Positions 1 to 8,979 are shown, counted from the first letter of the stretch. The stretch is DNA of 64,000 nt from Bacteroides mediterraneensis (GCF_025993685.1 NZ_DAJPEN010000001.1:930001-994000); one strand, 5' to 3'. Numbers and translations: made by a program. Notes: generated from the letters alone by a model not told the origin.

Positions 1-1122
1 GAACCGCAGAAATGGGCTTTCCATCTGGATTTGTGGCAGAATCCGTATGCGGTGGCGCGTTATTATCAGGTGCCGTTGTGGAGCAAGGCGCATTTTGATG
101 CTATGCGTCCCATCATGAAGATGCTGGCCAATGCGGGGCAGCGGGCCATCACTGCCAGCATCATGCACAAGCCATGGGCCGGACAGACGGAGGATGCGTA
201 TGACAGCATGATTTTCCGGATGAAGAAGTTGGACGGCACGTGGGTGTACGATTATACGGTGTTCGATAAGTGGGTGGAGTTCATGATGAACGAGGTCGGC
301 ATCAAGGATTTGATCAGTTGCTACACGATGATTCCGTGGGCGTTGAGCTTCGATTATTTTGACCAGGCGACGAACCGGGTGCAGTTTATCAAGGCGGCAC
401 CGGGGGATGAGGCTTACGCGGAATACTGGGGTACGTTTCTGAAAGATTTTTCCCGTCACCTGCGTGAAAAAGGATGGTTTGAAAAGACGGCCATCTCCAT
501 GGATGAGCGTCCGATGGAAGCTATGCAGGAGGCCATCAAGGTGATTAAGGAGGCTGATCCGGAATTCAAGATTACGCTGGCCGGAAATTACCATGAAGAG
601 ATTCAGGGCGATTTGTATTACCTTAGTATACCTTACGGGAATCAGTTTCCGGCAGAAGTGAAAGCGGAGCGCGAGCGCAAGGGACAAATCAGTACGGTGT
701 ACACGTGTTGTACGGAGGCGTTCCCGAATACCTTTACGTTTTCCGCACCGGCTGAAGCGGCATGGACAGCGTTACATGCTGTGGCAGGTGGATATGACGG
801 GTATCTGCGTTGGGCCGTGAACAGCTGGCCGATGGATCCGTTGCGCGACTCTCGTTTCCGTACATGGGCAGCTGGGGATACTTACAGCATCTATCCGGGT
901 CCGCGTAGCAGTATCCGTTTTGAACGGCTGGTAGAGGGTTTGCAGGATTGCGAGAAAATCTACATGTTGCGGAAGGAACTGAAAGCCAAGGGGGCTACTG
1001 GAAAGCTGAAGAAACTGAATGACAAACTGTCGGAGTTTACGCCGGAAGGTTGGATAAAGACGAACAAGAAATCGCCTGCCTTGATGGTGAAAGAAATGAA
1101 TTCATTACTGAATGAGATGTAA
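1..1122 (+). CDS. GH123 / DUF4091 glycoside hydrolase, 5' end outside window
   Basis: C-terminal 373 residues of a secreted or periplasmic glycosidase; the frame is open to the left edge, so the start is missing. It matches the DUF4091/GH123 family, whose characterised members are N-acetyl-beta-galactosaminidases acting on glycosphingolipid glycans. The adjacent Asp-Glu pair in the motif SMDERP (visible residues 168-169) corresponds to the GH123 catalytic pair: Asp orients the substrate acetamide, Glu is the acid/base. The tail is a basic helical segment. A bidirectional terminator follows. Family assignment is firm; the exact substrate is inference. Confidence 0.85.
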   Translation, partial: EPQKWAFHLDLWQNPYAVARYYQVPLWSKAHFDAMRPIMKMLANAGQRAITASIMHKPWAGQTEDAYDSMIFRMKKLDGTWVYDYTVFDKWVEFMMNEVGIKDLISCYTMIPWALSFDYFDQATNRVQFIKAAPGDEAYAEYWGTFLKDFSRHLREKGWFEKTAISMDERPMEAMQEAIKVIKEADPEFKITLAGNYHEEIQGDLYYLSIPYGNQFPAEVKAERERKGQISTVYTCCTEAFPNTFTFSAPAEAAWTALHAVAGGYDGYLRWAVNSWPMDPLRDSRFRTWAAGDTYSIYPGPRSSIRFERLVEGLQDCEKIYMLRKELKAKGATGKLKKLNDKLSEFTPEGWIKTNKKSPALMVKEMNSLLNEM

Positions 1123-1143
1123 TCAAAGGCGATGAGTTGCAAT

Positions 1144-1176
1144 AAAAAAAGTCCGGTCGGAATGGCCGGACTTTTT
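1144..1176. terminator. Bidirectional intrinsic terminator
   Basis: Stem GTCCGG/CCGGAC (1151-1156 with 1166-1171) flanked by seven A on the left and five T on the right. It can end both the glycosidase transcript and the opposing ompH-like transcript. Confidence 0.85.
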
Positions 1177-1198
1177 AGTATGATAAAACGGTAAGAAA

Positions 1199-1795
1199 TT
1201 ATTTCTTGGTGCTCGGATTGTAGCGTGCGTTCAAGCCGTCTACGATTTCCTGTGTGATATCCAGTGATTTGTCGGCATATAGCAGGTTGTCCAACTGGGT
1301 GTTGCTGATAATCAGGCTGTAGCCTTTCTTCTGGTTGTATACTTTCAAGAATGAATTGATGGAGTCGCGGAGCTGCAGGCTGTTCTTCTGGTTTTCTGCC
1401 TGAAGGTCAGCGTAAAGCTTTTCCTGCAACTGCTGCAAGTCGCGCTGTTTCTGCAACAGACGGGCATTTTCCTGCTCTGCACGTTCACGGCTGGCGAATC
1501 CGTTGTTTTCCAATTTACGCTGGAATTCTCTCATTTCCCCGTCCAGTTCTTTTGCTTTTTCGTTCAAAGTGGTACGGATGTTTTCTTCTTTCTGAATCAT
1601 CAGTTCGTTCAAATCGTTCCAAAAGCGGTATTTTGTCAGCAGGGAGTCTACTTCTACATAGGCAATTTTCATATTGGTACCTGCTACTGCCGGAGCAGAC
1701 GCTTCAGTGGAAGTTCCTTTCTTTTCTGTACATTGTGCGAACAGGAATACTACGGCAAGTGCCAGGAGTCCTTTCAAAACATTCGTTTTTTTCAT
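1199..1795 (-). CDS. OmpH/Skp-family periplasmic chaperone, lipoprotein
   Basis: 198 residues. A lipoprotein signal peptide ends in the lipobox FAQC. The rest is a highly charged, Gln/Glu/Arg-rich helical region at about residues 65-145, typical of the Skp prongs that shield unfolded outer-membrane proteins, followed by a short C-terminal strand region. Soluble Skp is about 160 residues, so the lipid anchor and linker make this one longer. It lies 39 bp downstream of a small membrane-protein gene on the same strand and probably shares its transcript. Confidence 0.85.
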   Translation of the reverse strand: MKKTNVLKGLLALAVVFLFAQCTEKKGTSTEASAPAVAGTNMKIAYVEVDSLLTKYRFWNDLNELMIQKEENIRTTLNEKAKELDGEMREFQRKLENNGFASRERAEQENARLLQKQRDLQQLQEKLYADLQAENQKNSLQLRDSINSFLKVYNQKKGYSLIISNTQLDNLLYADKSLDITQEIVDGLNARYNPSTKK

Positions 1796-1834
1796 AATGA
1801 TATCGATAATCGTTTTTAGTTAATTATTAGCCTT

Positions 1835-2065
1835 TTATTCAGCATCAGCTTGGGCTGACTGCCTCTCCGGAATGGCATGGGGATTGAGGTGCTGGGCGGC
1901 ACGGTCCTGCGACTGTACACATCCGATTCCTCTTTTACGCATGGCCTTGCTTCCGCTCACATGGGTGTTGGGGAAGCGTCCGTTTTTCTTGAAAAGTATC
2001 TTTACTGATAATAGCGCTATGCAGATAGCAACTATTAACAAAGTTATCAGAAGAGTCTTGAGCAT
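1835..2065 (-). CDS. Small single-pass membrane protein, unknown function
   Basis: 76 residues: one N-terminal membrane helix (about 3-24), then a basic cytoplasmic segment containing FPNTHVSG, RKRGIGCVQSQDR and a polar tail. I recognise this layout as a conserved Bacteroidales hypothetical protein but know no function. It is codirectional with and just upstream of the ompH-like gene. A -7 box TATCTTTG (revcomp at 2085-2092) lies 20 bp before the ATG, supporting real expression. The other strand also has open frames here, but they lack a promoter and family resemblance. Confidence 0.7.
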   Translation of the reverse strand: MLKTLLITLLIVAICIALLSVKILFKKNGRFPNTHVSGSKAMRKRGIGCVQSQDRAAQHLNPHAIPERQSAQADAE

Positions 2066-2084
2066 TTCTATTAATTTTGTGGTG

Positions 2085-2092
2085 CAAAGATA
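2085..2092 (-). promoter_or_regulatory. Bacteroidales -7 box for the 76-aa gene
   Basis: Reads TATCTTTG on the minus strand, 20 bp before the start codon. No good -33 TTTG at the usual spacing, so support is the -7 element and position only. Confidence 0.5.
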
Positions 2093-2212
2093 TAGTTTTT
2101 GTCACGATTCCTTAGGGTTTTGTCTTTAAAAAAGCCTTTTATGGAGGGAAAAATCGTGGATTTAACTTTTGTTTGCATACAATTTTTAATCGTTATAATA
2201 GATAATACTTTT

Positions 2213-3670
2213 ATGGAAAAGAAAGATTTACAACCGACATCGGTATTTCATTATTTTGAGGAAATCTGTCGTGTGCCGCGTCCTTCTAAGAAAGAAGAGA
2301 AGATTCGGAAGTATCTGGTGGATTTTGCCCAGGCGCAGGGGCTGGTACACAAGGTGGATGAAGCTGGCAATGTGCTGATATGCAAACCGGCTACGGCGGG
2401 TATGGAGCATCTGAAGAAGGTGGTGCTGCAGTCGCACATGGATATGGTGTGTGAGAAGAACAACCAGACCGTGCATAATTTTGAGACGGACCCGATTGAA
2501 ACATATATCGACGGGGAATGGTTGAGAGCGAAAGGTACTACGCTGGGAGCGGATAATGGCATCGGAATGGCTACGGAGTTGGCGGTGCTGGCTGCAAACG
2601 ACATTCAACACGGCCCGCTGGAATGCTTGTTTACCGTGGACGAGGAAACTGGACTGACCGGGGCTTTTGCCTTGAAGGAGGGCTTCATGAGTGGTGATAT
2701 CCTGATTAACTTGGATTCGGAAGATGAAGGGGAACTGTTTATCGGGTGTGCCGGAGGAGCCGGTACTACGGCTGAATTCCCTTGTCCGATGACAGCGGCT
2801 CCGGAAGGTTATTTCTTCTTCCGGGTGACTATAAAAGGACTGACGGGCGGTCATTCTGGGGATGACATCAACAAAAACCGGGCGAATGCCAATAAGTTGC
2901 TCGACCGTTTTCTGGTTATCCTGATGAAGCAGTATGACTTGCATCTGGCCCTGATTGACGGAGGGAACTTGCACAATGCTATTCCGCGTGAGGCGCATGC
3001 CGTATGTGCGGTGCCGATGGCCGACAAGGAAAATGTACGGGTAGCCCTGAATATGTTCCTGGCCGATGTGGAAAATGAGTTCTCTGTAACGGAACCGAAT
3101 CTGGTCATGGAACTGGAATCGGAAACGCCTTGTGCGGAAGTGATGGAAAAAGGAGCAATGGAGCGCTTCCTGCTTTCATTGTATGCCGTGCATCACGGAG
3201 TATATGCCATGAGCCAGGACATTGAGGGACTGGTGGAAACTTCTTCCAACTTGGCTTCGATGAAAATGCGTGATGGAAAAATTGTCGTAGTGACCAGCCA
3301 GCGTAGTTCCATTCTGTCTTCTCGCGAGGATATGTCGCAGATGGTACGTGCAGCTTTTGAGCTGGGTGGGGCGACTTGCGTCACTGGGGACGGTTATCCG
3401 GGCTGGAAACCGAATCCGTCGTCTGCTATCCTGAAGGTAGCGGTGGAAAGCTACAAGCGTCTGTTTGGAGTGGAACCGAAAGTGAAGGCTATCCATGCCG
3501 GACTGGAATGTGGCTTGTTCCTGGAGAAATACCCGTCGTTGGACATGGTTTCTTTCGGACCGACGTTGCGCGGTGTACATTCACCGGACGAACGTATGTT
3601 GATTCCTACGGTAGATAAGTTCTGGCGTCACCTGCTGGATGTGTTGGCTCATATTCCGGCTCGTGTATGA
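2213..3670 (+). CDS. pepD: Aminoacyl-histidine dipeptidase (M20C)
   Basis: 485 residues, the usual PepD length. It hydrolyses Xaa-His and other dipeptides in the cytoplasm with a two-zinc centre. Metal ligands and catalytic residues are visible: SHMDM (His75, Asp77), LGADNG (Asp114), the DEETG glutamates (144-145), an LDSED aspartate and the late HAGLECGLF histidine. The frame is open to 2099, but the ATG at 2213 gives the family N-terminus (MEKKDLQP) and the upstream extension is AT-rich non-family sequence. Its stop overlaps the next start (ATGA), so the two genes are translationally coupled. Confidence 0.93.
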   Translation: MEKKDLQPTSVFHYFEEICRVPRPSKKEEKIRKYLVDFAQAQGLVHKVDEAGNVLICKPATAGMEHLKKVVLQSHMDMVCEKNNQTVHNFETDPIETYIDGEWLRAKGTTLGADNGIGMATELAVLAANDIQHGPLECLFTVDEETGLTGAFALKEGFMSGDILINLDSEDEGELFIGCAGGAGTTAEFPCPMTAAPEGYFFFRVTIKGLTGGHSGDDINKNRANANKLLDRFLVILMKQYDLHLALIDGGNLHNAIPREAHAVCAVPMADKENVRVALNMFLADVENEFSVTEPNLVMELESETPCAEVMEKGAMERFLLSLYAVHHGVYAMSQDIEGLVETSSNLASMKMRDGKIVVVTSQRSSILSSREDMSQMVRAAFELGGATCVTGDGYPGWKPNPSSAILKVAVESYKRLFGVEPKVKAIHAGLECGLFLEKYPSLDMVSFGPTLRGVHSPDERMLIPTVDKFWRHLLDVLAHIPARV

Positions 3671-4686
3671 GAAAAATGATTTATAGTTTGCTGGGGATGG
3701 TGTGTGGCTTGTGGGCCACACCGCTCCTGGCACAGCATTCGTTTCGGGTGATGGAGTACAACGTGGAGAACTTGTTTGACTGCCGTCACGATTCGTTGAA
3801 GCAGGATACAGAGTTTCTTCCAGGGAGTGTACGGAATTGGACATATTCTCGTTTTCAGGACAAGCTGGATAAGATTGGAAAGGTGATTTTGGCGGCGGGG
3901 AAAGAACAGGTGCCCGATTTGGTCGGTTTGTGTGAAGTAGAGAATGATTTCTGTCTGAAAAGTCTGACCCGTTATTCCTCTCTTCGGGAGGCGGGGTATA
4001 AATATGTGATGACTTCTTCGCCCGATGAGCGTGGCATTGATGTGGCGCTGCTGTATCAGCCTGCCTCATTCCGTCTGCTGATATCACAGAAAATACGTAT
4101 TCCGTCGGATTCGTTGGGTATGCGGCCTACCCGGGATATCCTGTATGCTTCGGGGCGTGTGGTCAGCGGGGACACCTTGGATGTGTTTGTGTGTCATCTT
4201 CCCTCGCGTGTGGGAGGAGCGGAGAAGACGGACCCATATCGTTTGTGGGTAGCCCGTAGAATCCGTCAGGCAGCCGACTCGGTCATGGCCAAAAGACAGA
4301 ATCCTCGTCTTATTATCATGGGTGATTTTAATGATTATCCAGATGGAAAGTCTTTGCAGGAAGGTCTGCGGGTTTCCGCTTTGTCGGATGAACCGGATGT
4401 GCGTGCATTGTATAATCTGATGGAAAACCAGCCGGAGGGTACCTACCGTTATAAAGGTGAATGGGGGGTACTTGATCAGATGGTGGTGAACGGAGGTTTG
4501 CTGCAGCCCGATGTCCGTACCCGGACTTCAAAGGAAAAGGCTGCCATCCTGCGTTTCCCTTTCTTGTTGGAAGAAGACAATGTGTATGGAGGGGAGATGC
4601 CTTTCCGTACGTATAAAGGAAGACGGTATCATGGAGGATACAGCGACCATCTTCCGGTGCTGCTGGAACTGACGGTGGAGGAATGA
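3667..4686 (+). CDS. Secreted endonuclease/exonuclease/phosphatase-family protein
   Basis: 339 residues with an N-terminal signal peptide cleaved near LLAQ/HS, so periplasmic or exported. It has the EEP-fold motifs in order: MEYNVENLFD, the metal-binding Glu in GLCEVEND, MGDFND, and YSDHLPV near the C-terminus. These hydrolases cut nucleic acids or phosphoesters; the substrate cannot be told from sequence. It overlaps the pepD stop by 4 bp. Its stop is 5 bp from the left inverted repeat of the IS, so any native terminator was replaced or is supplied by the IS-end hairpin. Confidence 0.85.
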   Translation: MRKMIYSLLGMVCGLWATPLLAQHSFRVMEYNVENLFDCRHDSLKQDTEFLPGSVRNWTYSRFQDKLDKIGKVILAAGKEQVPDLVGLCEVENDFCLKSLTRYSSLREAGYKYVMTSSPDERGIDVALLYQPASFRLLISQKIRIPSDSLGMRPTRDILYASGRVVSGDTLDVFVCHLPSRVGGAEKTDPYRLWVARRIRQAADSVMAKRQNPRLIIMGDFNDYPDGKSLQEGLRVSALSDEPDVRALYNLMENQPEGTYRYKGEWGVLDQMVVNGGLLQPDVRTRTSKEKAAILRFPFLLEEDNVYGGEMPFRTYKGRRYHGGYSDHLPVLLELTVEE

Positions 4687-4691
4687 AAGGA

Positions 4692-4713
4692 AAAGAGGCC
4701 GTCTCAAAATGAA
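4692..4713 (+). repeat. IS left terminal inverted repeat
   Basis: 22 bp, perfect match to the complement of 6481-6502. Its bases 4695-4707 also pair with 4714-4726 to form a 13-bp hairpin with one G-U pair on the plus-strand RNA. Confidence 0.88.
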
Positions 4714-4838
4714 TTGAGATGGCCTCTGTCGTTTCATCTCAGATTGAAGTTGTTTGGATTTTCCTCAAAAAAGGAGTATCCAAGTTTCCTCCTGCAAATT
4801 TCATCATTTTAAACCGTTTTCCCCCCGTCAGAAGCCTC

Positions 4839-6350
4839 CTAAGAGGCTACTTTTGCAAGATTATGTGCTATGGCCAGCAGGCCAAATTCAATTTCCACCT
4901 TTTTCAGCCCACGGAGATGGAACCTCTTGAAGTGCTTGTTGTTCTTGAGGTTTCCAAATACGGCTTCCACATCCTGTGGCCGCTGGCTCCGGTATTTAAG
5001 ACCTTCCGCAGAGAGGAGTTTCTCACGTTCCCTTTCCTTGATTTTTCTCAGCCGATGATTCACTTGCACAATCCTTTCCGACCGGCTTCTGTGACACCGG
5101 CATCTTAACGGGCAGCCCTTGCAGTTCCGTGCCCTGTACCTTGAGATGGTCTGTACAAAACCGTTGTCTGTCGTCCGCTTTACATCGGAGAGTCTTTCCA
5201 TCCTCTGTCCCATCGGACAGTACATGCCGTCGGTTTCTTCATTATAATAGAAGTTGGCAGACAGGAACGGGTCATTCCTGAAGCTCCTTTTCTGTTCCTT
5301 GTGGAAATAGTTGTACTTTATGAAGGTTTCGATGCCGTGCCTGAAGGCGTACAGGTAGTTCTCCTCACTTCCGTACCCGGCGTCACAGACGGACACGTCA
5401 GGATATCTGCCGTACAGGGAATGGAAGTCTTCCATGTGCAGGGGATAGGTGGAGGTGTCACCGGCACACTGGTGGAGGGTATAGTTCAGGATGAACTGTC
5501 CGTTGGTACTGACCTGCGGGTTGTATCCGGGCTTGAGCTGCCCGTTCCTCATGTGGTCCTCCTTCATCCGCATGAACGTGGCGTCGGGGTCTGTCTTGGA
5601 GTAGCTGTTGCGCCCGTCGAGAATCTTTCCCTGGGATTCGTATTTCTTCAGCTGTTCGGGCCATGCCTTCCTCACGCGCCGGACCTTGGCCTTCACTTTC
5701 CGGTCCGCATCCGTTCCCTCCAGAGCTTCATGTATCTGTTCCAGCGCCCTTTCCACCTTCTCGGGGGTGATGTCCTGGTAAGTGACGGGAGCGGAGTCGC
5801 GCAGCTCCTGCTTGGTGACGGACTCGGCGTACCGCCATATCTCCTCAAGCTGTTCCGCAATTCTGGAGATGCGGGTGTGGATGGACTTGCCCCAGACGAA
5901 CGTATAACGGTTGGCGTTCGCCTCCATCTTCGTCCCGTCGGTGCAGGCCACGTCCAGACTTACAAAGCCCTCCGCCACGAGGAACTTCACGATGGTGGCG
6001 AAGACGGTCTTGAGTACATCCTTCAGCCGGCTGCTGCGAAAACGGTTGATGGTGTTGTGGTCAGGCGTCCTGGTACCGGTCAGCCACATGAAGCGGATGT
6101 CATTGCGGCAGAACTCCTCAATGCGGCGGCTGGAATAGATATTGCGCAGATAGGCATATACCAGAATCTGCAGCATCATGCGGGGATGGTAGGCCGGACA
6201 GCCTTTGACGGAGTACTTGCGGTAAAGTTCTTCCAGGCTGATCTGTTCAATGATACGGTGAACAACCCGGACCGGATCGTTCTGGGGAATAAAATCGCCT
6301 AAACACGGAGGTAAAAGCAGATTATCGTTGGAGGTATAGTTTTTAAACAT
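4839..6350 (-). CDS. IS1182-family DDE transposase
   Basis: 503 residues, full length for the family. The N-terminal helical region (DUF772 type; YHPRMMLQILVYAY, PDHNTINRFR) precedes a DDE core: first Asp in ACTDGTKMEAN (about residue 137), second in VCDAGYGSEEN, Glu in DVEAVFGNLK near the C-terminus. A Cys-rich CKGCPLRCRC segment precedes the last part, as in IS1182 relatives. No frameshift or stop, so it is probably active. Base composition is more GC-rich than neighbouring genes, consistent with transfer. Confidence 0.93.
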   Translation of the reverse strand: MFKNYTSNDNLLLPPCLGDFIPQNDPVRVVHRIIEQISLEELYRKYSVKGCPAYHPRMMLQILVYAYLRNIYSSRRIEEFCRNDIRFMWLTGTRTPDHNTINRFRSSRLKDVLKTVFATIVKFLVAEGFVSLDVACTDGTKMEANANRYTFVWGKSIHTRISRIAEQLEEIWRYAESVTKQELRDSAPVTYQDITPEKVERALEQIHEALEGTDADRKVKAKVRRVRKAWPEQLKKYESQGKILDGRNSYSKTDPDATFMRMKEDHMRNGQLKPGYNPQVSTNGQFILNYTLHQCAGDTSTYPLHMEDFHSLYGRYPDVSVCDAGYGSEENYLYAFRHGIETFIKYNYFHKEQKRSFRNDPFLSANFYYNEETDGMYCPMGQRMERLSDVKRTTDNGFVQTISRYRARNCKGCPLRCRCHRSRSERIVQVNHRLRKIKEREREKLLSAEGLKYRSQRPQDVEAVFGNLKNNKHFKRFHLRGLKKVEIEFGLLAIAHNLAKVAS

Positions 6351-6401
6351 TATCTTTGGGATATATTGCTTGATTCCCTAAGGTACGAAAAATTAGGGAG
6401 A

Positions 6402-6448
6402 CGGGCAAGTCCTGACTGAGCGAAGTTTGGGCTTGCCCGATTTTTTTT
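6402..6448 (+). terminator. Intrinsic terminator inside the IS
   Basis: Stem 6402-6412 with 6429-6439 (CGGGCAAGTCC/GGGCTTGCCCG) followed by eight T on the plus strand. It lies between the transposase start and the right inverted repeat and would stop rightward transcription leaving the element. Confidence 0.75.
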
Positions 6449-6480
6449 GCAGACACAAAAAAGGCCATCTCAAATTATAT

Positions 6481-6502
6481 TTCATTTTGAGACGGCCTCT
6501 TT
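6481..6502 (-). repeat. IS right terminal inverted repeat
   Basis: Perfect 22-bp inverse of 4692-4713. On the minus-strand RNA it pairs with 6462-6474 and is followed by six U, forming an intrinsic terminator 4 nt beyond the stop of the M20 peptidase gene. Confidence 0.88.
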
Positions 6503-6505
6503 GGT

Positions 6506-7861
6506 TTATTTATATTGTAAGTGGAACTCCACTACGGCTTCTATTCCTTTCCTGAAAATATCGAGCGAGAAATTTTCATTCGGGGAATGGATGGCATCGC
6601 TTTCCAGTCCGAATCCCATCAGGATGGTTTTGATACCAAGTATCTGTTCGAAGTCGCTGATGATAGGGATGCTTCCTCCACGGCGAACGGCCAGAGGTTT
6701 CTTGCCGAAAGCTTTCTCAAACCCTTTTTCGGCTGCCTGATAGGCCGGATGGTGGATGGGGCAGACATATCCTTCACCACCATGCAAGGGAGTGACTTTT
6801 ACTTGTACATAGTCGGGGGCCTGCTGGGTGAGGTAGTCTACAAACAATTGGGAAATCTTTTCATGCTGCTGGTGGGGAACCAGACGGCTGGATACTTTGG
6901 CGTAGGCTTTGGAGGGCAAGACCGTTTTGGAGCCTTCACCGGTGTATCCTCCCCAGATACCGCAGACATCGAATGACGGGCGGCAGCTGTTGCGTTCCAG
7001 TGTAGAATAGCCTTTTTCGCCTTTCAGGGCTTTCACGCCGATGGCTTCCATGTATTTCTTTTCGTCGAACGGAATTTGGGCAATCATCTCGCGTTCGGCA
7101 GCCGGCACTTCTTCCACATCGTCATAGAAATGGGGGACGGTAATGCGACCGTCTGCATCGATAACTTTGGACAGTAAGTCGCAGAGCACGTTGATGGGGT
7201 TAGCTACGGCTCCACCGAAATGTCCGGAGTGGAGATCACGGTTCGGGCCGGTCACTTCGATTTCCCAATAAGCCAGGCCTCTCAGTCCGGTGGTGAGGGA
7301 GGGAAGGTCTGCGCCCAGCATGCTGGTATCGGACACCAGAATGACATCGGCTTTCAGCAGTTCCTTGTGGGCTTTCAGGAAGGCATTCAGGCTGGGAGAA
7401 CCGATTTCTTCTTCTCCTTCAAAGATGAATTTTACATTATGGTGAAGCAGGCCTTCGCGTACGAGGTATTCGAAGGCTTTGACTTGAATCATCGACTGCC
7501 CTTTATCGTCGTCGGCTCCGCGGGCCCAGATATGTCCGTCGCGTATTTCCGGTTCGAAAGGCGGGTTTTTCCACAGTTCCAGCGGTTCGGCCGGCATCAC
7601 GTCATAATGTGCATATACCAGTACGGTGGGGGCATCGGGGCTGACACGTTTTTCGGCATAGACCAGCGGATGTCCATCGGAGGGCATCACCATGGCCTCG
7701 TCGGCTCCTGCTTCGAGCAGCAATTGGCGCCAGCGTTCGGCACAGGCCAGCATGTCTTCCTTGTGTGCGGGCAGTGCACTGATGCTGGGGATACGGATGA
7801 GGCTGAACAGTTCGTCGAGGAACCGGGCTTCGTTTGCTTGTATGTATTGTTTGATTTCCAT
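6506..7861 (-). CDS. M20-family dipeptidase
   Basis: 451 residues, cytoplasmic metallopeptidase of the M20 (carnosinase-like) group that cleaves short peptides. Visible zinc and catalytic residues: VYAHYDVMP (His, Asp), RGADDDKGQ (Asp), FEGEEEIGS (Glu-Glu), SDTSML (Asp), and AIHSPNE (His) near the end; the dimerisation lid lies between. It starts 11 bp after aroC and is the last gene of the minus-strand group lemA-TPM-aroC-M20. Its transcript would run straight into the IS right-end hairpin. Exact substrate unknown. Confidence 0.9.
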   Translation of the reverse strand: MEIKQYIQANEARFLDELFSLIRIPSISALPAHKEDMLACAERWRQLLLEAGADEAMVMPSDGHPLVYAEKRVSPDAPTVLVYAHYDVMPAEPLELWKNPPFEPEIRDGHIWARGADDDKGQSMIQVKAFEYLVREGLLHHNVKFIFEGEEEIGSPSLNAFLKAHKELLKADVILVSDTSMLGADLPSLTTGLRGLAYWEIEVTGPNRDLHSGHFGGAVANPINVLCDLLSKVIDADGRITVPHFYDDVEEVPAAEREMIAQIPFDEKKYMEAIGVKALKGEKGYSTLERNSCRPSFDVCGIWGGYTGEGSKTVLPSKAYAKVSSRLVPHQQHEKISQLFVDYLTQQAPDYVQVKVTPLHGGEGYVCPIHHPAYQAAEKGFEKAFGKKPLAVRRGGSIPIISDFEQILGIKTILMGFGLESDAIHSPNENFSLDIFRKGIEAVVEFHLQYK

Positions 7862-7872
7862 GCGGTTTTTAT

Positions 7873-8952
7873 TTATAAATGGGTTGTCTTGTTAAGCAAA
7901 TAATAATCGAGGATGGTCATGGCTGCCATGGCTTCTACAATGGGTACTGCACGAGGCAGGACGCAGGGGTCGTGACGGCCACGTGCCTTTAAAATGGTTT
8001 CATTGCCGTGGATGTCGACCGTGGGCTGTTCCATCAGTACGGTAGCTACCGGCTTGAATGCAACCCGGAAATAAATGTCTTGTCCGTTACTGATGCCTCC
8101 CTGGATACCTCCGGAGCGGTTGGTGCGGAAAGCAATCTTGTCGTTCTCGCGGTAGAAGATATCGTTCTGCTGGCTGCCTTTCATCTCCATGTGTCCAAAA
8201 CCTTGTCCGTATTCAAAGCCTTTGACGGCATTGATGCTGAGCATGGCATTGCCCAAAGCGGCATGAAGCTTGCCGAAGACCGGCTGTCCCAGTCCGATAG
8301 GGCATCCCTGAATGACACAGCTGATGACCCCGCCGATGGTATCACCTTCCCCTTTGGTCTGGTAGATGTAATTGGCCATTTGCTTGGCCAGTTCCTGGTC
8401 GGGGCAGCGTACGGGATTGTTTTCGATGGTACTCAGGTCATACTTGGTATAATCTTTGTCGAGCTTGAAAGTGCCTACCTGTGAGGTGAAGGCAGTGATG
8501 CGGATGCCCAACTGCTTCAGGGCCAACTTGGCGAGGGCGCCTCCTACTACGCGGGCGATGGTTTCACGGGCAGAGGAACGTCCGCCTCCCCGATGGTCGC
8601 GTATACCATATTTCTGCGTGTAGGTGAAATCAGCATGTGAAGGACGGAATACCTCTTTCATGTTGTCATAGTCGTTGGAATGTTGGTTGGTGTTCCATAC
8701 GACAAATCCAATGGGACAGCCCGTAGATACACCTTCATAGATTCCGGAAAGGAATTCTACCTCATCGGCCTCTTTCCGGGCGGTTGTGATGGAAGATTGG
8801 CCAGGTCGGCGGCGGGCCAGTTCCTGTTGCACAAACTCCATGTCGATGGCAATGCCTGCGGGAAATCCGTCGATGACACCGCCTATGGCTTTTCCGTGTG
8901 ACTCACCGAAGCTGGTGAGACGGAAGATATTTCCAAAAGTGTTGTTGTACAT
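7873..8952 (-). CDS. aroC: Chorismate synthase
   Basis: 359 residues. It converts 5-enolpyruvylshikimate-3-phosphate to chorismate using reduced FMN, the last shikimate step; chorismate feeds aromatic amino acids and the menaquinone operon at 26-32 kb. Signatures: TSFGESHGKAIG at the N-terminus, DHRGGGRSSARET around residue 120, RSGGIQGGISNG, and RHDPCVLPRAVP near the C-terminus. It follows the TPM gene by 27 bp and precedes the M20 gene by 11 bp, suggesting cotranscription although functions differ. Confidence 0.96.
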   Translation of the reverse strand: MYNNTFGNIFRLTSFGESHGKAIGGVIDGFPAGIAIDMEFVQQELARRRPGQSSITTARKEADEVEFLSGIYEGVSTGCPIGFVVWNTNQHSNDYDNMKEVFRPSHADFTYTQKYGIRDHRGGGRSSARETIARVVGGALAKLALKQLGIRITAFTSQVGTFKLDKDYTKYDLSTIENNPVRCPDQELAKQMANYIYQTKGEGDTIGGVISCVIQGCPIGLGQPVFGKLHAALGNAMLSINAVKGFEYGQGFGHMEMKGSQQNDIFYRENDKIAFRTNRSGGIQGGISNGQDIYFRVAFKPVATVLMEQPTVDIHGNETILKARGRHDPCVLPRAVPIVEAMAAMTILDYYLLNKTTHL

Positions 8953-8979
8953 GGTTGTATAGTATAATTGTGATTGTCT

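Larger units (their letters stand above)
4692..6502 (-). mobile_element. IS1182-family insertion sequence, complete
   Basis: About 1811 bp bounded by perfect 22-bp inverted repeats (AAAGAGGCCGTCTCAAAATGAA and its complement) with one intact transposase on the minus strand. It sits exactly between two convergent genes whose stops are at 4686 and 6506. No clear target duplication is visible next to the repeats. Just inside each repeat a second inverted copy of the terminal 13-14 bases folds each end into a hairpin. Confidence 0.88.

Noticed and set aside
5301..6302. Long plus-strand open frame (333 codons)
   Set aside because: Antisense to the transposase gene, whose DDE motifs are clear; the frame has no family sequence.
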